Shown here in pieces: positions 42,947 to 54,575 of a stretch of 64,000 nucleotides of DNA. A model generated the notes under the pieces. It did not search any database, was not told the DNA's origin, and was given only the letters and a program-made list of their open reading frames with translations. Both the position numbers and the translations under genes were made by a program. The stretch lies in NCBI GenBank assembly GCA_961205875.1, contig OY540810.1, positions 39,556,001 to 39,620,000 on the forward strand, given 5' to 3'. Numbering within the stretch: position 1 is the stretch's first letter; each line of letters starts with the position of its first letter. Source of the stretch: Sialis fuliginosa. Lineage: Eukaryota > Arthropoda > Insecta > Megaloptera > Sialidae.

Positions 42947-43723
42947 TTTTAGAACATATGTGGAACATACAAATGTAATGAAAATAATAATATGCTTACA
43001 TATATGAAAAAATATGTCATAAAAACAAATCATTACATTTCAGTACGCCATTTTTTTTAAATATTTTCACTAATAAATTTTTTTTCTCACAATTTAGTTC
43101 TGTGTGTGTATAATTTTTTTTATGAAACTTGTTGCTAAATATGTAAATGACGTGTTGTGAAAATTTCAGATCTTTCTCGATGCTTGAACCATGTGTTTTA
43201 TTGGATTTTAACCGTCAATACACCATTCTGCCATAAGAGCCCATGTTAATTTAAAAAAATAATTCAAACTATGTTGTAAAACCTTTTGAAATGTGTGGGT
43301 ACTTAAGATTTATAAAGGAGTCACTTCTCCAAATTTCAACTATTTCTCGTTGAAATTAGATACCTGCCATACATCCTTAAGACCTTTTGCACAGCGCGAG
43401 TGCTCGAGTAAAACAACAACGAGTGCGATCTGCGACTGACGTTGTCGAGGATTCCCCCGAGGGAATCGGTTTTTCAGGATCGGACTTAACTAAACATATC
43501 CGAATTTAATGGCCTTATTTCAATAAATTTTTATCTGATCTTTCAAAGTTGAGACTAATAGCTATAAACTGGCATAATATTTATAAAAATCGAATCGAAA
43601 TTGTTGAAGTTACAACGTTTTGAATTTTACAAAACAAGCAATTTTAGCTGAAAAAACATGTTTTTTTTTAGTTTTTGGCGTAATTTTCACCACGTTCCTC
43701 ATAAAATTTGTTTCGGGTGTTTT
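42947..43723. other. Unassigned stretch
   Basis: Contains a GC-richer part (43390-43480) with no frame or repeat partner. Confidence 0.35.
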
Positions 43724-44506
43724 TGCTTCCTCGCAATATCGAAGATACGAGAAGCTTTGTGATCGTTTTAGAATGAGACAAAAAAAATGTTTTCCGATTT
43801 CAAAATTTTAAATTTATCTTTCCGTTTCACGTCAAGACAAACACTTTTCGTTCCGTGTCTGTCTATCTGTTCGTCCGTCCGTCCGTCCGTGCGTCCGTCT
43901 GTTCCCCGAATCCTTTTCACACGCATAACTTATGAACCACTGAACCGATATTATTGAAACTTGGTCGGATGGTTGGGTCTAGCTTGAGGACGGTCCCATT
44001 TCAAAATCTTCAAAATCGTGTGTAAGGGGGAGGGGTAACACCCCAAAATATTTCTTTTTTCAAGATATCTCAAGAACGGCACATGTTACGTGAAAATTTT
44101 ATAGAATATTATTTGTAGTGCATTAAATTTCCTATAATATGGGTCTACAACGTTTGTTGTAAAATATTCCCTTACAAAGATTTATCTCAATTTATTTTAA
44201 AAATTCGTGTTTTGTTTTTCTAAATTGATATTTTCTATGACATGTTAAATGTCATTTTGACGTTTGCTTAATTTTAGATTTAGATTGAAATTGTCAAAAA
44301 ATTAAAAATATACGAAAAACTATTCAGGTGCGTTTTAAGAAAAATTTCGAACTAATATTTTTTAGTAAAATTGTATAAAAATTAAATGGTTAACCAATTC
44401 CAGGGAATTTATATAAACACTACCGATTTTTAGTTAAATTTTTAAATAATTAACTACCTTTGGTGAATTTAGCACGAGGAAGCACACTGCATTTACTTGG
44501 CAGATG
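43724..44506 (+). mobile_element. Family A copy (full length)
   Basis: TGCTTCCTCGCAATATCGAA to CATTTACTTGGCAGATG, 783 bp. A single minisatellite unit and an expanded CGTCCGTCCGTCCGTCC run. T-runs on both flanks (GTGTTTT, TTTTTTC). Confidence 0.8.
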
Positions 44507-45062
44507 TTTTTTCAGGCATAAATCATGCAGGTATTGTAGTTATGACAGTCTGAAATAATGTATACATTTTTCCCTGTAATGTTATAATCCGGCCCTGTTC
44601 TCATCGATCCATCAGTTCGCTATTAATTAATTGGGAACTTTTTCAGAGCGGCTTTAGACAAAACTGATTGGTAATTAATTTAATAATAAAATATTCCATA
44701 GTGGCGAGCATATTGCTTTGAATAAATGGAGAAAGTCATGTGATGGAGATAAAAAAATTCACTAACTGCCTCTGGGTATTTTAAAAGTCTGGTAGATAAA
44801 ACACGAGGTGTAATAATGAACAAATTTTAACTTTGAACAAAGACAAAACTGTCTCTTTGTAGTTTTATTTTGATCGTAAATACCCACATTAAAATTTATT
44901 TCAAAGTTTGTACGAATATAATACAGAAAATCCAGATTAAATACGTTTATAATTCTTGCATTACTTTTCATTTAATGAGATTAATTAAGTTTTATTGTAT
45001 GAACATAATTTTAATGGTTTTATAATAAGAAATTTTAATATGCCGATTTTCGTAATATTTGA
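44507..45062. other. Unassigned stretch
   Basis: No repeat partner found. A 69-codon frame has no motif. Confidence 0.35.
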
Positions 45063-45165
45063 TGTCATTCTTACATATTATAAAAAAGCAACGTCTCTCT
45101 GTCTGTTCGTTAGTGTGCTTATCGTTTGAGAATCACGTATCCGATAAACGCTTTTTTTATTCGTA
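45063..45165 (-). mobile_element. Family E 3' fragment
   Basis: ACGTCTCTCTGTCTGTTCGT, TAGTGTGCTTATCGTTTGAG, AATCACGTATCCGATAAACG: inverse of the E tail. Confidence 0.55.
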
Positions 45166-45240
45166 TTTACAGGTTGTCCCAAGACTGTGTCAAAGTTCAA
45201 TATTTCATTTATTATAACAAATAGAAGAAAACTTGTTAAA
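45166..45240 (+). repeat. Isolated copy of the GTCCCAA arm
   Basis: TTTACAGGTTGTCCCAAGAC, TGTGTCAAAGTTCAATATTT. Same sequence as the two inverted arms around 2483-3351, here without its partner. Confidence 0.6.
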
Positions 45241-45533
45241 GTTGTAAGGATAGACAACCAACAAATTTTGAAAATTGTTACATTTATACAGAATGCCCCA
45301 TAAGTGCGTTACAAATCAAAGTTATATTTTTTTAAATACAAAGTATATTTTTTAATTGATAATCTAAAAGCATTCATTTTTCTGGATGTTTTGATATAGG
45401 CATATGTGGGATTATACTGAGCGGTTTAGAAATTATTACCATTTTTGTAAGAAAATTTTCACCACCTTTAGAAAAAAACTTACTTTATAATCAAGTAATG
45501 CAGAGCAACAATTTAAATATTCGTATATACATG

Positions 45534-46098
45534 ACTTCCATGTTCTTTCTATCTATTTAAATAATTTTTAAATAATTTTTTTTTAAATATTTTATTTATA
45601 TAACCTACTACTATGAATATAAATTTCGTAATACATAAAAAACATAATATATACTTACGACGGTTACAACTGTTATTGCCATTTGTATATAAATATTAGT
45701 TTTCTAATGTCAAAAACATAATACACATTCGTAGAATAACTAATTTGTCAATCTGTTGCATTTATTTCCAAGGCAACATGAATTAAAGACGTATGAATTA
45801 GTATTTAAAATTCTTTTAGAAAAGATACAAAATTTCGAATATTTCCGATTAGCACCAAAATCAATAGGTCTGGAGTACTAACTGAGGGAAACATTTTCCC
45901 CAAAAATAATTCAGATCGGAGTATTTTTACAGTAGTTATCGTGAACGAAAGAAAATTCTACATCCAGACACACAGACACACGCCATCCGGAAATTAACTT
46001 TTCTTTACGTTTTGAAATTAGTACAATCAGAATCTGTCATTATTTTGGACACGATTTTTTGACGGTATTACAATACTTCCATTTCCTTCGGAACATGG
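45534..46098 (-). mobile_element. Family D copy
   Basis: ACTTCCATGTTCTTTCTATC at the left (D 3' end), TTCCTTCGGAACATGG at the right (D 5' end). Compared with 36638-37379, about 170 bp of the middle is deleted (the CCTAAACAGCC to TTCGTCTAAAAAG part). Confidence 0.75.
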
Positions 46099-46635
46099 TC
46101 TCAACATTCATCTAAATGCAGATACCATATTTGTGCTTAGCAGGTTAGTATATTGATTGAATTGAGAACCTCCTGTTTTTTTGAAACCACAGATTTCTTA
46201 TTTGAACATTTTTGATATTATCAATAAATGCCTGCTCTTGTAAATAATTCCGAACCCTGTATATGTGTATATATTTTAACATAAAATCAAATATAGAAAC
46301 CTGAGCCCTAAACAAATTAGTTTTGTCAAGCAAATATTAAAAGAAAACGAATGAAGCAAGTTCCAAAGCTCATGTAAATATGAAATGGCATATGTCGTAC
46401 GAACATGTACCTTAAACTAAATGAAGAATTATCATTTCTGTTTTCGGGTTCATATTTGCATACTACGAAGACATTCGTAATGCTACGTTATTATCTACAT
46501 TTTTTAACTTCAGATGTTATGAGTTTTTTTCATGTTTTTATGTTATTTTGCATATTGAATAAAAAATGTATTAACATTTTGTTGTTATTGTTCACATATG
46601 TATTCGTTATCCTTTAATTCAAAAAGCATCCTTAA
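46099..46635. other. Unassigned stretch
   Basis: No repeat partner. Two short frames without motifs. Confidence 0.35.
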
Positions 46636-48845
46636 CCTTTTAAGGACGGGGATTTTTACGTTGAAATCGACCTTTTTATTTATAGCCCAGTCAAGGATTC
46701 AGTGAAAAGTGAGAAAAAGGAAAATTTAGGGGGCAAGCAATTTTATGATTGATTCTTATAGATTTTGAACCGGAGAATTCGAAAAAAATATCCCGGACTA
46801 GCAAAAAGTGTTGCAACACCCTCAAAAATGGGGTTTAAGGGTGAAAACCCCATTTTCAACCGTTTTTCCAATTTATCACAAAATCTAAAGCGATGATGGT
46901 ATATTTTTATGATTGATATACGTTCAGGACACTTAGACGAATCGATTTTGACCACATATACTAAATTTGGCCAAAAATTACGTCTTTCAAAAGGCTTAAA
47001 AGATTTAAAAATGCATCTTTTCGGGAAAAATAATTTAAAAATTAACAACTTTTGTTAAAATCATCCAAATGACTCGTAACTAGGCTCAAATTGTTCCTGA
47101 AATTCCAAAGAATAATGACCAACCATAATTTTAAAAAATATTAGTAGTTTAACCAATGAAAATCGCTAATGTTTAAGGGTAAGTGCATTTTTACGTCTTT
47201 TAAACCCTTTGGAAGAGGTAATTTTTGGCCAAATTTAGTACATGTAGTCACAAACGATTCGTCTAAGTATCTTGAACATATATTAATCATAAAAATATAT
47301 CATCGTCGCTTCATATTTTGTGATAAATTGAAAAAACTGTTGGAAATGGGGTTTTCACCCTTAAATCCCATTTTTAAGGGTGTTGCACCATTTTTCGCTA
47401 GTCCGGGTTATTTTTTTCGAATTCTTCGGTTCAAAATCTATAAGAATCTATCATAAAATTCCTTGCCACCTTAATTTCATGTCAAAATGCTTCCTTTACT
47501 GTACTGAATCTATTATTTTGTTTGGAAAAATGTAATTTTTTTTAATTGTATACAACAAGTCCCGTTGTATACAGTCCCGTCCGTAACGGAAAGTCCAATG
47601 TAAAAAATTCAGTTTAGACGTTTTGAGGAGGTTTTCCTAAGTAATTTGATGAGCTCAATACGTGAAAAAAATCTTGGGGACAAACTTGACCTTGATAATC
47701 GCATTTCAAACTTATTGCTGTTGTTATTTTATGATTGCTTCAAAATTGGTAAGCCTACGTTTTGTGATGAGTTGAGTATGGAAAAAATATCCATATGGGT
47801 CACAAATGTAACCCCCGGATTCGAAAAAACGGGTCGCCACCTGGCTGGTGAGCGGTGAACGACGAGGCGCACAGGCGTCTTCTTATGCGGGCTTTTCAAA
47901 TATATACAACGCGGAGGGTTCTTTGCGATTGTGTAGAGCAGTGGCGAAGCGTCCATGGAAACAGGGGAAGCAGTGCTTCCCTTACTCTATGGGTAAAATT
48001 AATACAAATCTGTGTTTTCAGTTAATAAATCATTTAAAAGTATTATTAGAATATTCATTTTTATGCGCAACTCAAACATTTTAACCAAAAATCAAAATTG
48101 CATTTAATATTAATTTAAACGCTCAATTATAAAACTATAATACTTCTACATCTTATTTTCTTGTATTTTAGTCGATATTTGTATGACGAGTTGAAGTTCA
48201 CTGCGGGAAATTTCACTAAAATTTTTCGAATTTTTGATTTCGTTAAAAGTATGTTTATTGTATAGAAAATGACGTGAAAAGTTGAAATTTTCAAACCGCA
48301 GTGAACTTCAACTCGTCATACAAATATCGACTAAAATACAAGAAAATAAGACGTAGAATCATTTAGTTACTATATTAATATATAAGAATTTATTTAAAAA
48401 AGTAAAAGCTTGAACTTAAGATGTTTCATAACTAGTTTTTTTTGTTAATAGGAGGGGGAGCATTGACAAAATATGCTTTCCTTATTAAAAATTTTACGCC
48501 TCGCCACTGGTGTAGAGTATTCGTGTGAGTAATGTATGTATTGATGTGTTACAGGGCAACAAATAATAATAATAATAATAATAGTAATAATAACAATAGT
48601 AAATCCTCCACAAGAGAGAAACAACCAAGTGCTAACCTGCTGGTAAGAACTAACGATAATTTCAATTTTCGGCCTTACATTCACCTTGAAGACAATTTTT
48701 GCGAGACGTAATACTGTTTTGTGCATTGTTGAAATGCGATTTTCAAGGTAAAGGGTGCCTCCTGAATCTGTTTTACTATTTTTTTCGTTTTCAGCGCATC
48801 AAATTACGATATTTCGATATTTCGACCACTCCCGTCCTTAAAAGT
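46636..48845. mobile_element. 2.2-kb TTAA-flanked element V
   Basis: TTAA at 46632-46635 and 48846-48849 flank ends CCTTTTAAGGACGGGG and the inverse of ACTTTTAAGGACGGGA. TTAA targets with CC-starting ends point to a piggyBac-type element. The left half is a foldback: 46735-47035 and about 47170-47460 are inverse copies, each open for ~95-100 codons (ending LRFKIYKN[Q/L]S). A further frame (47646-47858, MSSIREKNLGDKLDLDNRIS) has no motif I can place. A hAT MITE interrupts the right half. Confidence 0.7.
47939..48509. mobile_element. hAT-type MITE with perfect 8-bp TSD, nested in V
   Basis: Ends CAGTGGCGAAGCGT and the inverse of CAGTGGCGAGGCGT. GTGTAGAG is duplicated exactly at 47931-47938 and 48510-48517. 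Inside, about 48146-48205 and 48288-48350 form a perfect ~55-bp inverted repeat (TTGTATTTTAGTCGATATTT, GACGAGTTGAAGTTCACTGC). CAGTGGCG ends and an 8-bp TSD are classic hAT. About 60 bp of the interior also occurs, inverted, at 59680-59745. Confidence 0.9.
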
Positions 48846-49039
48846 TTAAATATTATGAAGGGAAAATAAGTTTTCATTAAGGTAATTTCAAAATGTGTAA
48901 TGACAATAGTGTTGAAATCAAAATTCAACACTTTTTTGTTTAAAAAATAAGTTAAAGGCACCAGTTATCCAAAAAAACGAAAACTTATTCTTATAGCGGC
49001 CATCACCTTACCTTACTTTTTATGTAACAATAAACAAAA

Positions 49040-49828
49040 CATCTGCCAAGTAAATGCACAGTGCTTCCTCGTGCTAAATTCACTAAAACCGATAGTGTTC
49101 AGATAAATTGCCTGGCATTGGTTAACCATTTAATTTTTATACAAATTTTACTAAAAAATCTTAGTTCGAAATTTTTCTTAAAACGCACCTGAATATTTTT
49201 TCATATATGTTTAATTTTTTGACAATTTCAATCTAAATCTAAATTTATACAAATGTCAAAATGACATTTAAAACGTCAAAGTGACATTTAAAACGTCAGA
49301 ATGACATTTAATATATCCAATCAAATATCAATTTAGAAAAACAAAACACGAATTTTTAAAATAAATTGAGATAAATCTTTGTAAGGGAATATTTTACAAC
49401 AAACGTAGTAGACCCATATTATAGGAAATTTAATGCTCTACAAAAAATATTCTATAAAATTTTCTCGTAACATGTGTCGTTCTTGAGATATCTTGAAAAA
49501 AGAAATATTTTGGGGTGTTACCCCTCCCCCTTACACACGATTTTGATGATTTTGAAATGGGACCGTCCTCAAGCCAGACCCAACCATCCGACCAAGTATC
49601 AATAATATCGGTTCAGTGGTTCATGAGTTATGCGTGTGACAAGGATTCAGGGGACAGACGGACGGACACACGGACACACGGACAGACAGACAGACACGGA
49701 ACGAAAAGTGTTTGTCTTGACGTGAAACGGATAAATCAATTTAAAATTTTGAAATTGGAGAACTTTTTTTTTGTCTCAATCTGAAACGATCACAAAGCTT
49801 CTCGTATCTTCGATATTGCGAGGAAGCA
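49040..49828 (-). mobile_element. Family A copy (full length)
   Basis: CATCTGCCAAGTAAATGCAC to the inverse of TGCTTCCTCGCAATATCG, 789 bp, three minisatellite units. Most similar to 12335-13143. The 89-codon frame 49515-49784 is the counterpart of 12379-12651; its RTDTRTHGQTDRHG core is simply the GACGGACA/GACAGACA repeat, so I do not call it a gene. Confidence 0.8.
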
Positions 49829-50639
49829 ATATTACTCCATCGATACTACATAACATTAAAAATAATATTTGCTATTACAATTCGGTTGCATGCAATGCGA
49901 TTAAATTTTATTAATTCAGTTTTCATATTAACAGCATGTACATACTACATGTTCATACAAAAACAAAGAGTGCATTTATAGAACATACTCGAACATATAC
50001 TTTCAAATAAACAGCCAACTCTCATTTCAATAATACAAGTATGTTTATGTCCAAAGTAATCTATTTATTACATTTCTATCATAACATGGATTTTTCTATT
50101 TGAAATATCAATAAAAATCAGTCTGTACGTGTGCACTCTAGACATCTATAAATATTTCAATGAATACGTGATATACTGTTGCTTTACCTAGATATACAAT
50201 ATAATCTATACTTATACATCATCTACTATATAATGTATTCCTTATTATACAGAGTGTAGTATTTAAATAGAGACAAGTAAATAACTAAATGCCAGACTAA
50301 ATTACAGACTAGCTAACATTGTTTGCAATCTTGCAAATACTTTCAAATGGGGTATTAAACTTATATGATAGTTATCTTGGAGTTTTTAACAGATAGTTGC
50401 ATGCGTAGTAAGTTTAAAAACCAAGGTATGTAAAGTAAAAACTGACATATCCACATTATCTACTATTTACAATACAATTTTAAATAATTATAATAATATT
50501 AATATTAATTAAATATTAATATTAAGAATCTGAGATTACAACATCTGTCTCAATTTAATTTCTTTTCTTAAAGATATATTTTTGAAATTTGAATTTGAAA
50601 CATCAATATTTTTACATTATAATATTATATTTAATTGTT
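49829..50639. other. Unassigned stretch with a B-like fragment
   Basis: Positions 50312-50420 (CTAGCTAACATTGTTTGCAA, AAATACTTTCAAATGGGGTA, GTTTTTAACAGATAGTTGCA) match one arm of the long-TIR B-like MITE at 9949. The rest shows nothing. Confidence 0.45.
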
Positions 50640-51255
50640 ATTAACTTCCCAACTGGAAGTTATTGTAATCGGTCCGAAAATCAAAATCAAAAATTTCAAC
50701 ATAATTGAATGTTTTAAGGTCACTATAGTATATTTACACTATTTTCAGAAAGATGTCTGTGTGTCATTTTTTACGTTCACGAAATCTTGTAAATAAAAAA
50801 TGCTATTGACTTCGTTGGGCTGCCAATCGAAGCATCTTGACGTGATTATGATCTGAATGATAGGATTTTTCGCAATTTAACCCCTAAGGGGGTAAAAAGG
50901 GATGTACAGTTTTGTTTTTGGTCGGATTTACTTGAAACTTAGCATACATATTCTACAATACAAATAATGAAAAATGTATTTCAGTATTTTTTTTTGTTAT
51001 ACGTGCCTAAACAACCATAGAAGGGAGAAAGGTGAAAACCACCCTCAAAATTTGAATTTTAAATAGGTACTAATAAATAAGTCTACAATTCATATTGCCT
51101 TGGAAATAAATGCAATTTATTTCAAATTATGTCAAATTAGTTATTCTAAAAATGAATGTTATATGATTGACATTAGGATAATAAAAAACTAATATTCATA
51201 ATACAAAGGTGAGTTTTATTTCTGACCAATTCCATTAAAATTTTTCATATATGTA
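50640..51255 (+). mobile_element. Family D relative with divergent 5' half
   Basis: Starts ATTAACTTCCCAACTGGAAG, where D has TTACTTCCATGTTCC. The 5' half is different (CATCTTGACGTGATTATGAT, CCCTAAGGGGGTAAAAAGGG). The 3' half (ACGTGCCTAAACAACCATAG, AAGGTGAAAACCACCCTCAA, AAGGTGAGTTTTATTTCTGA) matches D, with the 3' end variant of 28790-29482. Confidence 0.65.
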
Positions 51256-51339
51256 CATATTCAAAAAATATTCACATAAACTACAAATTATATGGAAACA
51301 ATAAATAATCAGTATTCAAGTATTTATAATCATACCGTG

Positions 51340-51510
51340 TCGGGAAGTTGATTGTGTGGACCTAAAGGGTCTCACCCCAACCCAAAGCTTGTTTATTATA
51401 TTTTTATCCTGAGGTTGAATCTGTGATTCGAAAGCTTGCTGTTACTTTTATTTAATACATTTTCTGACGTTTACGCAATTAAGCTGATATTATTTATATC
51501 TATTTAATAT
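51340..51510 (+). mobile_element. Family Q fragment
   Basis: GGACCTAAAGGGTCTCACCC, CCTGAGGTTGAATCTGTGAT, TCGAAAGCTTGCTGTTACTT, CTGACGTTTACGCAATTAAG. Same order as 8499-8680. Between the two core halves is a perfect GAATC/GATTC stem. Confidence 0.5.
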
Positions 51511-51842
51511 ATTATACATAATATATTTACAAATATAATAAAAATACAAGTACGTTGTAGACATTTAAAATTGATAAATGCATATCGTTTTATCTCGATA
51601 AGTTATCGAATGAACCTGCTGAAAGCCGTGAATTTATTCAATGAAAATACATATTTCCCGTCTCGTGGAACACTTTATCATCCAGTGATGGATATTAGCG
51701 TCAATGCACCCGAGCTAGTGCATCGATTGCATGTAAACTTTGCAGGAAGGGTTATGAACAGCAGAACAAGACAATTTATTTAAACCATCATCGAAAAAAG
51801 TTACCGTTTCAATTGCACAATGTGAATTAAATAATTTACTTT
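51511..51842. other. Unassigned stretch with a 70-codon frame
   Basis: The frame 51571-51783 (from MINAYRFISISYRMNLLKAV) has more balanced residue use than most others here and sits outside recognised repeats. I recognise no family and see no splice or start context that would make a case for a gene. It could be an old transposon exon. Confidence 0.3.
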
Positions 51843-52140
51843 TTAGGGTTTCGCAGAAAACTAATTGTAAAAACCCTTATGGTTTCGGTCTGTCCGTATG
51901 TCTGTCTGTCTATCTGACTATCTGTAAGTTACAGCCCTCCCTCCCATTGTCGTATTAATATACCCATTAAGATAAAATTCGGTATACGGATGAAGGTTGA
52001 TGACCCAAAAACAAAAAATAAATATTTTTGAACCCCTTCCCATAGACTGAAAACTATACTAATTTTTTTACCTACCCCATTGAGTAGTATGCAATAAAAA
52101 ATGTTTTTGGACCTAACCTAACCACCCCCTAATTTCTACA
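51843..52140 (+). repeat. R-like copy
   Basis: TTTTTAGGGTTTCGCAGAAA, AAACCCTTATGGTTTCGGTC, TGTCCGTATGTCTGTCTGTC: the AGGGTTYCG...AAACCCTTAT...GTCTGTCTGTC order of R-type repeats, diverged from 15725. Confidence 0.45.
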
Positions 52141-52257
52141 CTATCGATGCAAAAAATCTGAAATTTTCCAGAATGTATGTAGTTTTTAATTAGTACTTTC
52201 AATGAAAATTATAACAAATACTCTAGCAAAAATAATTTACGTATACATTTTATTATC

Positions 52258-52290
52258 TACTAGCTGTTACTCGTGACTTCGTCCGTGTCG
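52258..52290 (+). repeat. RTE-like head fragment
   Basis: CTACTAGCTGTTACTCGTGA, CTTCGTCCGTGTC: the head of G/E-type elements only. Confidence 0.5.
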
Positions 52291-52299
52291 AATTTAGGT

Positions 52300-53085
52300 T
52301 AGTGAAAAAAAAAAGTTTGGCTGAAAATACAGAAAAAGTTTAAATAAAAAAGTTGTAGCAAATTCAATTTTCTTCAAAAAAGATCCTGAGCATCAAATCT
52401 CTATTATTGATATTTTTCAAGATAATAAGCTTTTTGTTTTTTTATGATTTACGATTTTCATGAATTCGCGACTCTAATTATTAAAAACAATTTTTTTTTT
52501 AAGTTATTATCTATTTTTCAAAGTCAAGAAGAAAAGAAGAGGTAAATAACCTCAAATAGATGTTCTTTATGTTCATGAAAATCGTAAATCATAAAAAACA
52601 AAAAGCTTATTATCTTGAAAAATATCAATAATAGAGATTTGATGCTCAGGATCTTTTTTGAAGAAAATTGAATTTGCTACAACTTTTTTATTTAGACTTT
52701 TTCTGTATTTTCAGCCATTTATGAAATAACAATGAAAAAACAAGAAATTCATGAAAAATTTGACTTTAATCACCTGTACTGTCTCACCCTTGTAAGTTAC
52801 AGTTTCGTTGCAATAAATACTTTTATAGAACATTTAATTCTGCGTAATTTGGTTTTTTAAACGTTCAAATAGGATAAAATGCCTCTGAGCTATAAAAAGT
52901 AAAAAAAAAAAAGTTCAAGTTTACGTGTATTTTCAATGGGAAATCTTTAAACGCTGAAAGCGAGTACTTAATATTAATATTAAGGGCTCAAATTTTCAGG
53001 GAGTTTTTTTTGAGGTATTTCCAAGAAAATTTTGAGGTGGGAGTGAAAAAAAAAATAGTCGCAAAAAAAAGCACCCTAATTTATA
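52300..53085. mobile_element. Element U with 145-bp near-identical inverted arms
   Basis: Arms 52319-52464 and 52572-52716 differ by one substitution and one T indel over ~145 bp, with a 107-bp spacer. The right edge near 53085 is the inverse of TTAGGGTGC, like the end of element T at 37747. The left edge near 52300 reads TTAGTG, a weak match. I infer one TTAGGGTG-ended element; the outer boundaries are uncertain. Confidence 0.65.
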
Positions 53086-54112
53086 CATTTAATAATGATA
53101 CAAAATACCCCATATTATTGGTTCCTTTGGGAGAAAATGTCATTTTGTATATAGATTTCGTTCAATAAATGATTATTACAAATTCGACAAAATTACATTG
53201 AATATTTAGAGAATCAGGTTGTATAAAACTTTCGTCGATCCTAAAGCCATAGAAAGCAACATCTTTGATGTAACCTGACCTAGCACCTCTTCACTTTTCT
53301 TCAAGAGTTATCGAGAATATTGGATACTCTAAAGTTGAAACTCAGACATCTTGAGATGTATAAATTTAAAGTGTAGCTGTCGAACAATAAGCGTTCACTT
53401 ATTAATCGCTATTAATAAATAATTAATTTCTGAAACTCATTTCAGAAATTTATGAATATCGAGTTATTGAGGTATCTACCTATAATTGGGTATTTTAGTT
53501 CATGACAGATAGCGCTCCCTATAGTTCAGTGGCAGAACAAATTCTTTATAATACCGGAAATTAATATGCAATTATAAAAATGTAATTAAGGCAATAGTAA
53601 TTATCTTAAAATACTATTTTATACAAAATTTAAAAAAATAGTTCAATCAATTTTTTATCGATTTATTTACCAATTTTTTTTATTTTATTGGTTTTGAATA
53701 AAACAAGAACTGGAAAATTGTTTAATCATTAAATTATCTATAGATTTAAAAATAAAATGTACATACATTTTCAATTTTGTTTTATTCCCTTGTTACATTT
53801 GTTGACACTGATATCTACAGTATCATAATATCAAAAGTTGTTGGTATAATACATATTTATGTACATTTCGTACATACATACATAAAATATATATGTATAC
53901 ATACATTACAATTATCCTTGCCCGTCGTTTTCTCTTTATTTCTGTAATATAGCTTTTTCATAGCCACTTAATCGTGTTAATTTTTATTGTTATGTTTTTG
54001 TTATCTTACCAACAGTAATATTAAATGTAACAATGAAAATTCAATTAGTTAAACAGAGTTTTCATAATTTTATGAAAATGGTTCTCTAGACTAATTTAAA
54101 ATATCTGACTTG
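53086..54112. other. Unassigned stretch, 1.0 kb
   Basis: Holds only a B-type terminus (TTCTTTATAATACCGGAAA, 53541-53557), directly preceded by a tRNA A-box-like TAGTTCAGTGGCAGAAC with no B box. Confidence 0.35.
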
Positions 54113-54575
54113 GGAACCACGGGACTTTCTTATACGTAATCCTAACAGTGAATAGTATACGTGATTCTTATTTTATTAAAACATTTCTGACAAACTAACA
54201 AGATAGAATAAAATGAATAATATAGGTATTATTATTCTCTACATTATGTATATAACAAATGATTTTTTTTAACGTAATAACTGAAAACGGATGTTTACTC
54301 TTGTCAATTTTTGAATTTTCGAATTATTTTTGAAATAAGAAAAAAAATGATTTAGATAAAAAATGTCGAGTATGTTATTATCTACATATAATTTATTCCC
54401 CATACATTTTTTCCCAATATTTATAATTTAGCCAGAAATAATTTTTTTATGTAATTATTTAGACTCACCCACACTGTTCACTCTCAGTATTACGTATAAG
54501 AAAGTCCCATGGTACCTATGGCAAACACGCACACTATTCAATCTCTGTAATACGTATAAGAAAGTCCCATGACAC
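54113..54575. mobile_element. TIR element with tandemly duplicated right end
   Basis: Left CCACGGGACTTTCTTATACG, then TAATCCTAACAGTGAATAGT. The inverse occurs at about 54474-54520, and again at 54528-54575 as a second ~57-bp unit (ATTACGTATAAGAAAGTCCC and TAATACGTATAAGAAAGTCC). ~463 bp, non-coding. No TSD readable because of the duplicated end. Confidence 0.65.

Noticed and set aside
52111..52133. CCTAACCTAACC, resembling the insect TTAGG telomere repeat
   Set aside because: Only about two to three units, no array.
53519..53540. TAGTTCAGTGGCAGAAC, a tRNA A-box-like string
   Set aside because: No B box, no cloverleaf; followed directly by a B-type MITE end.
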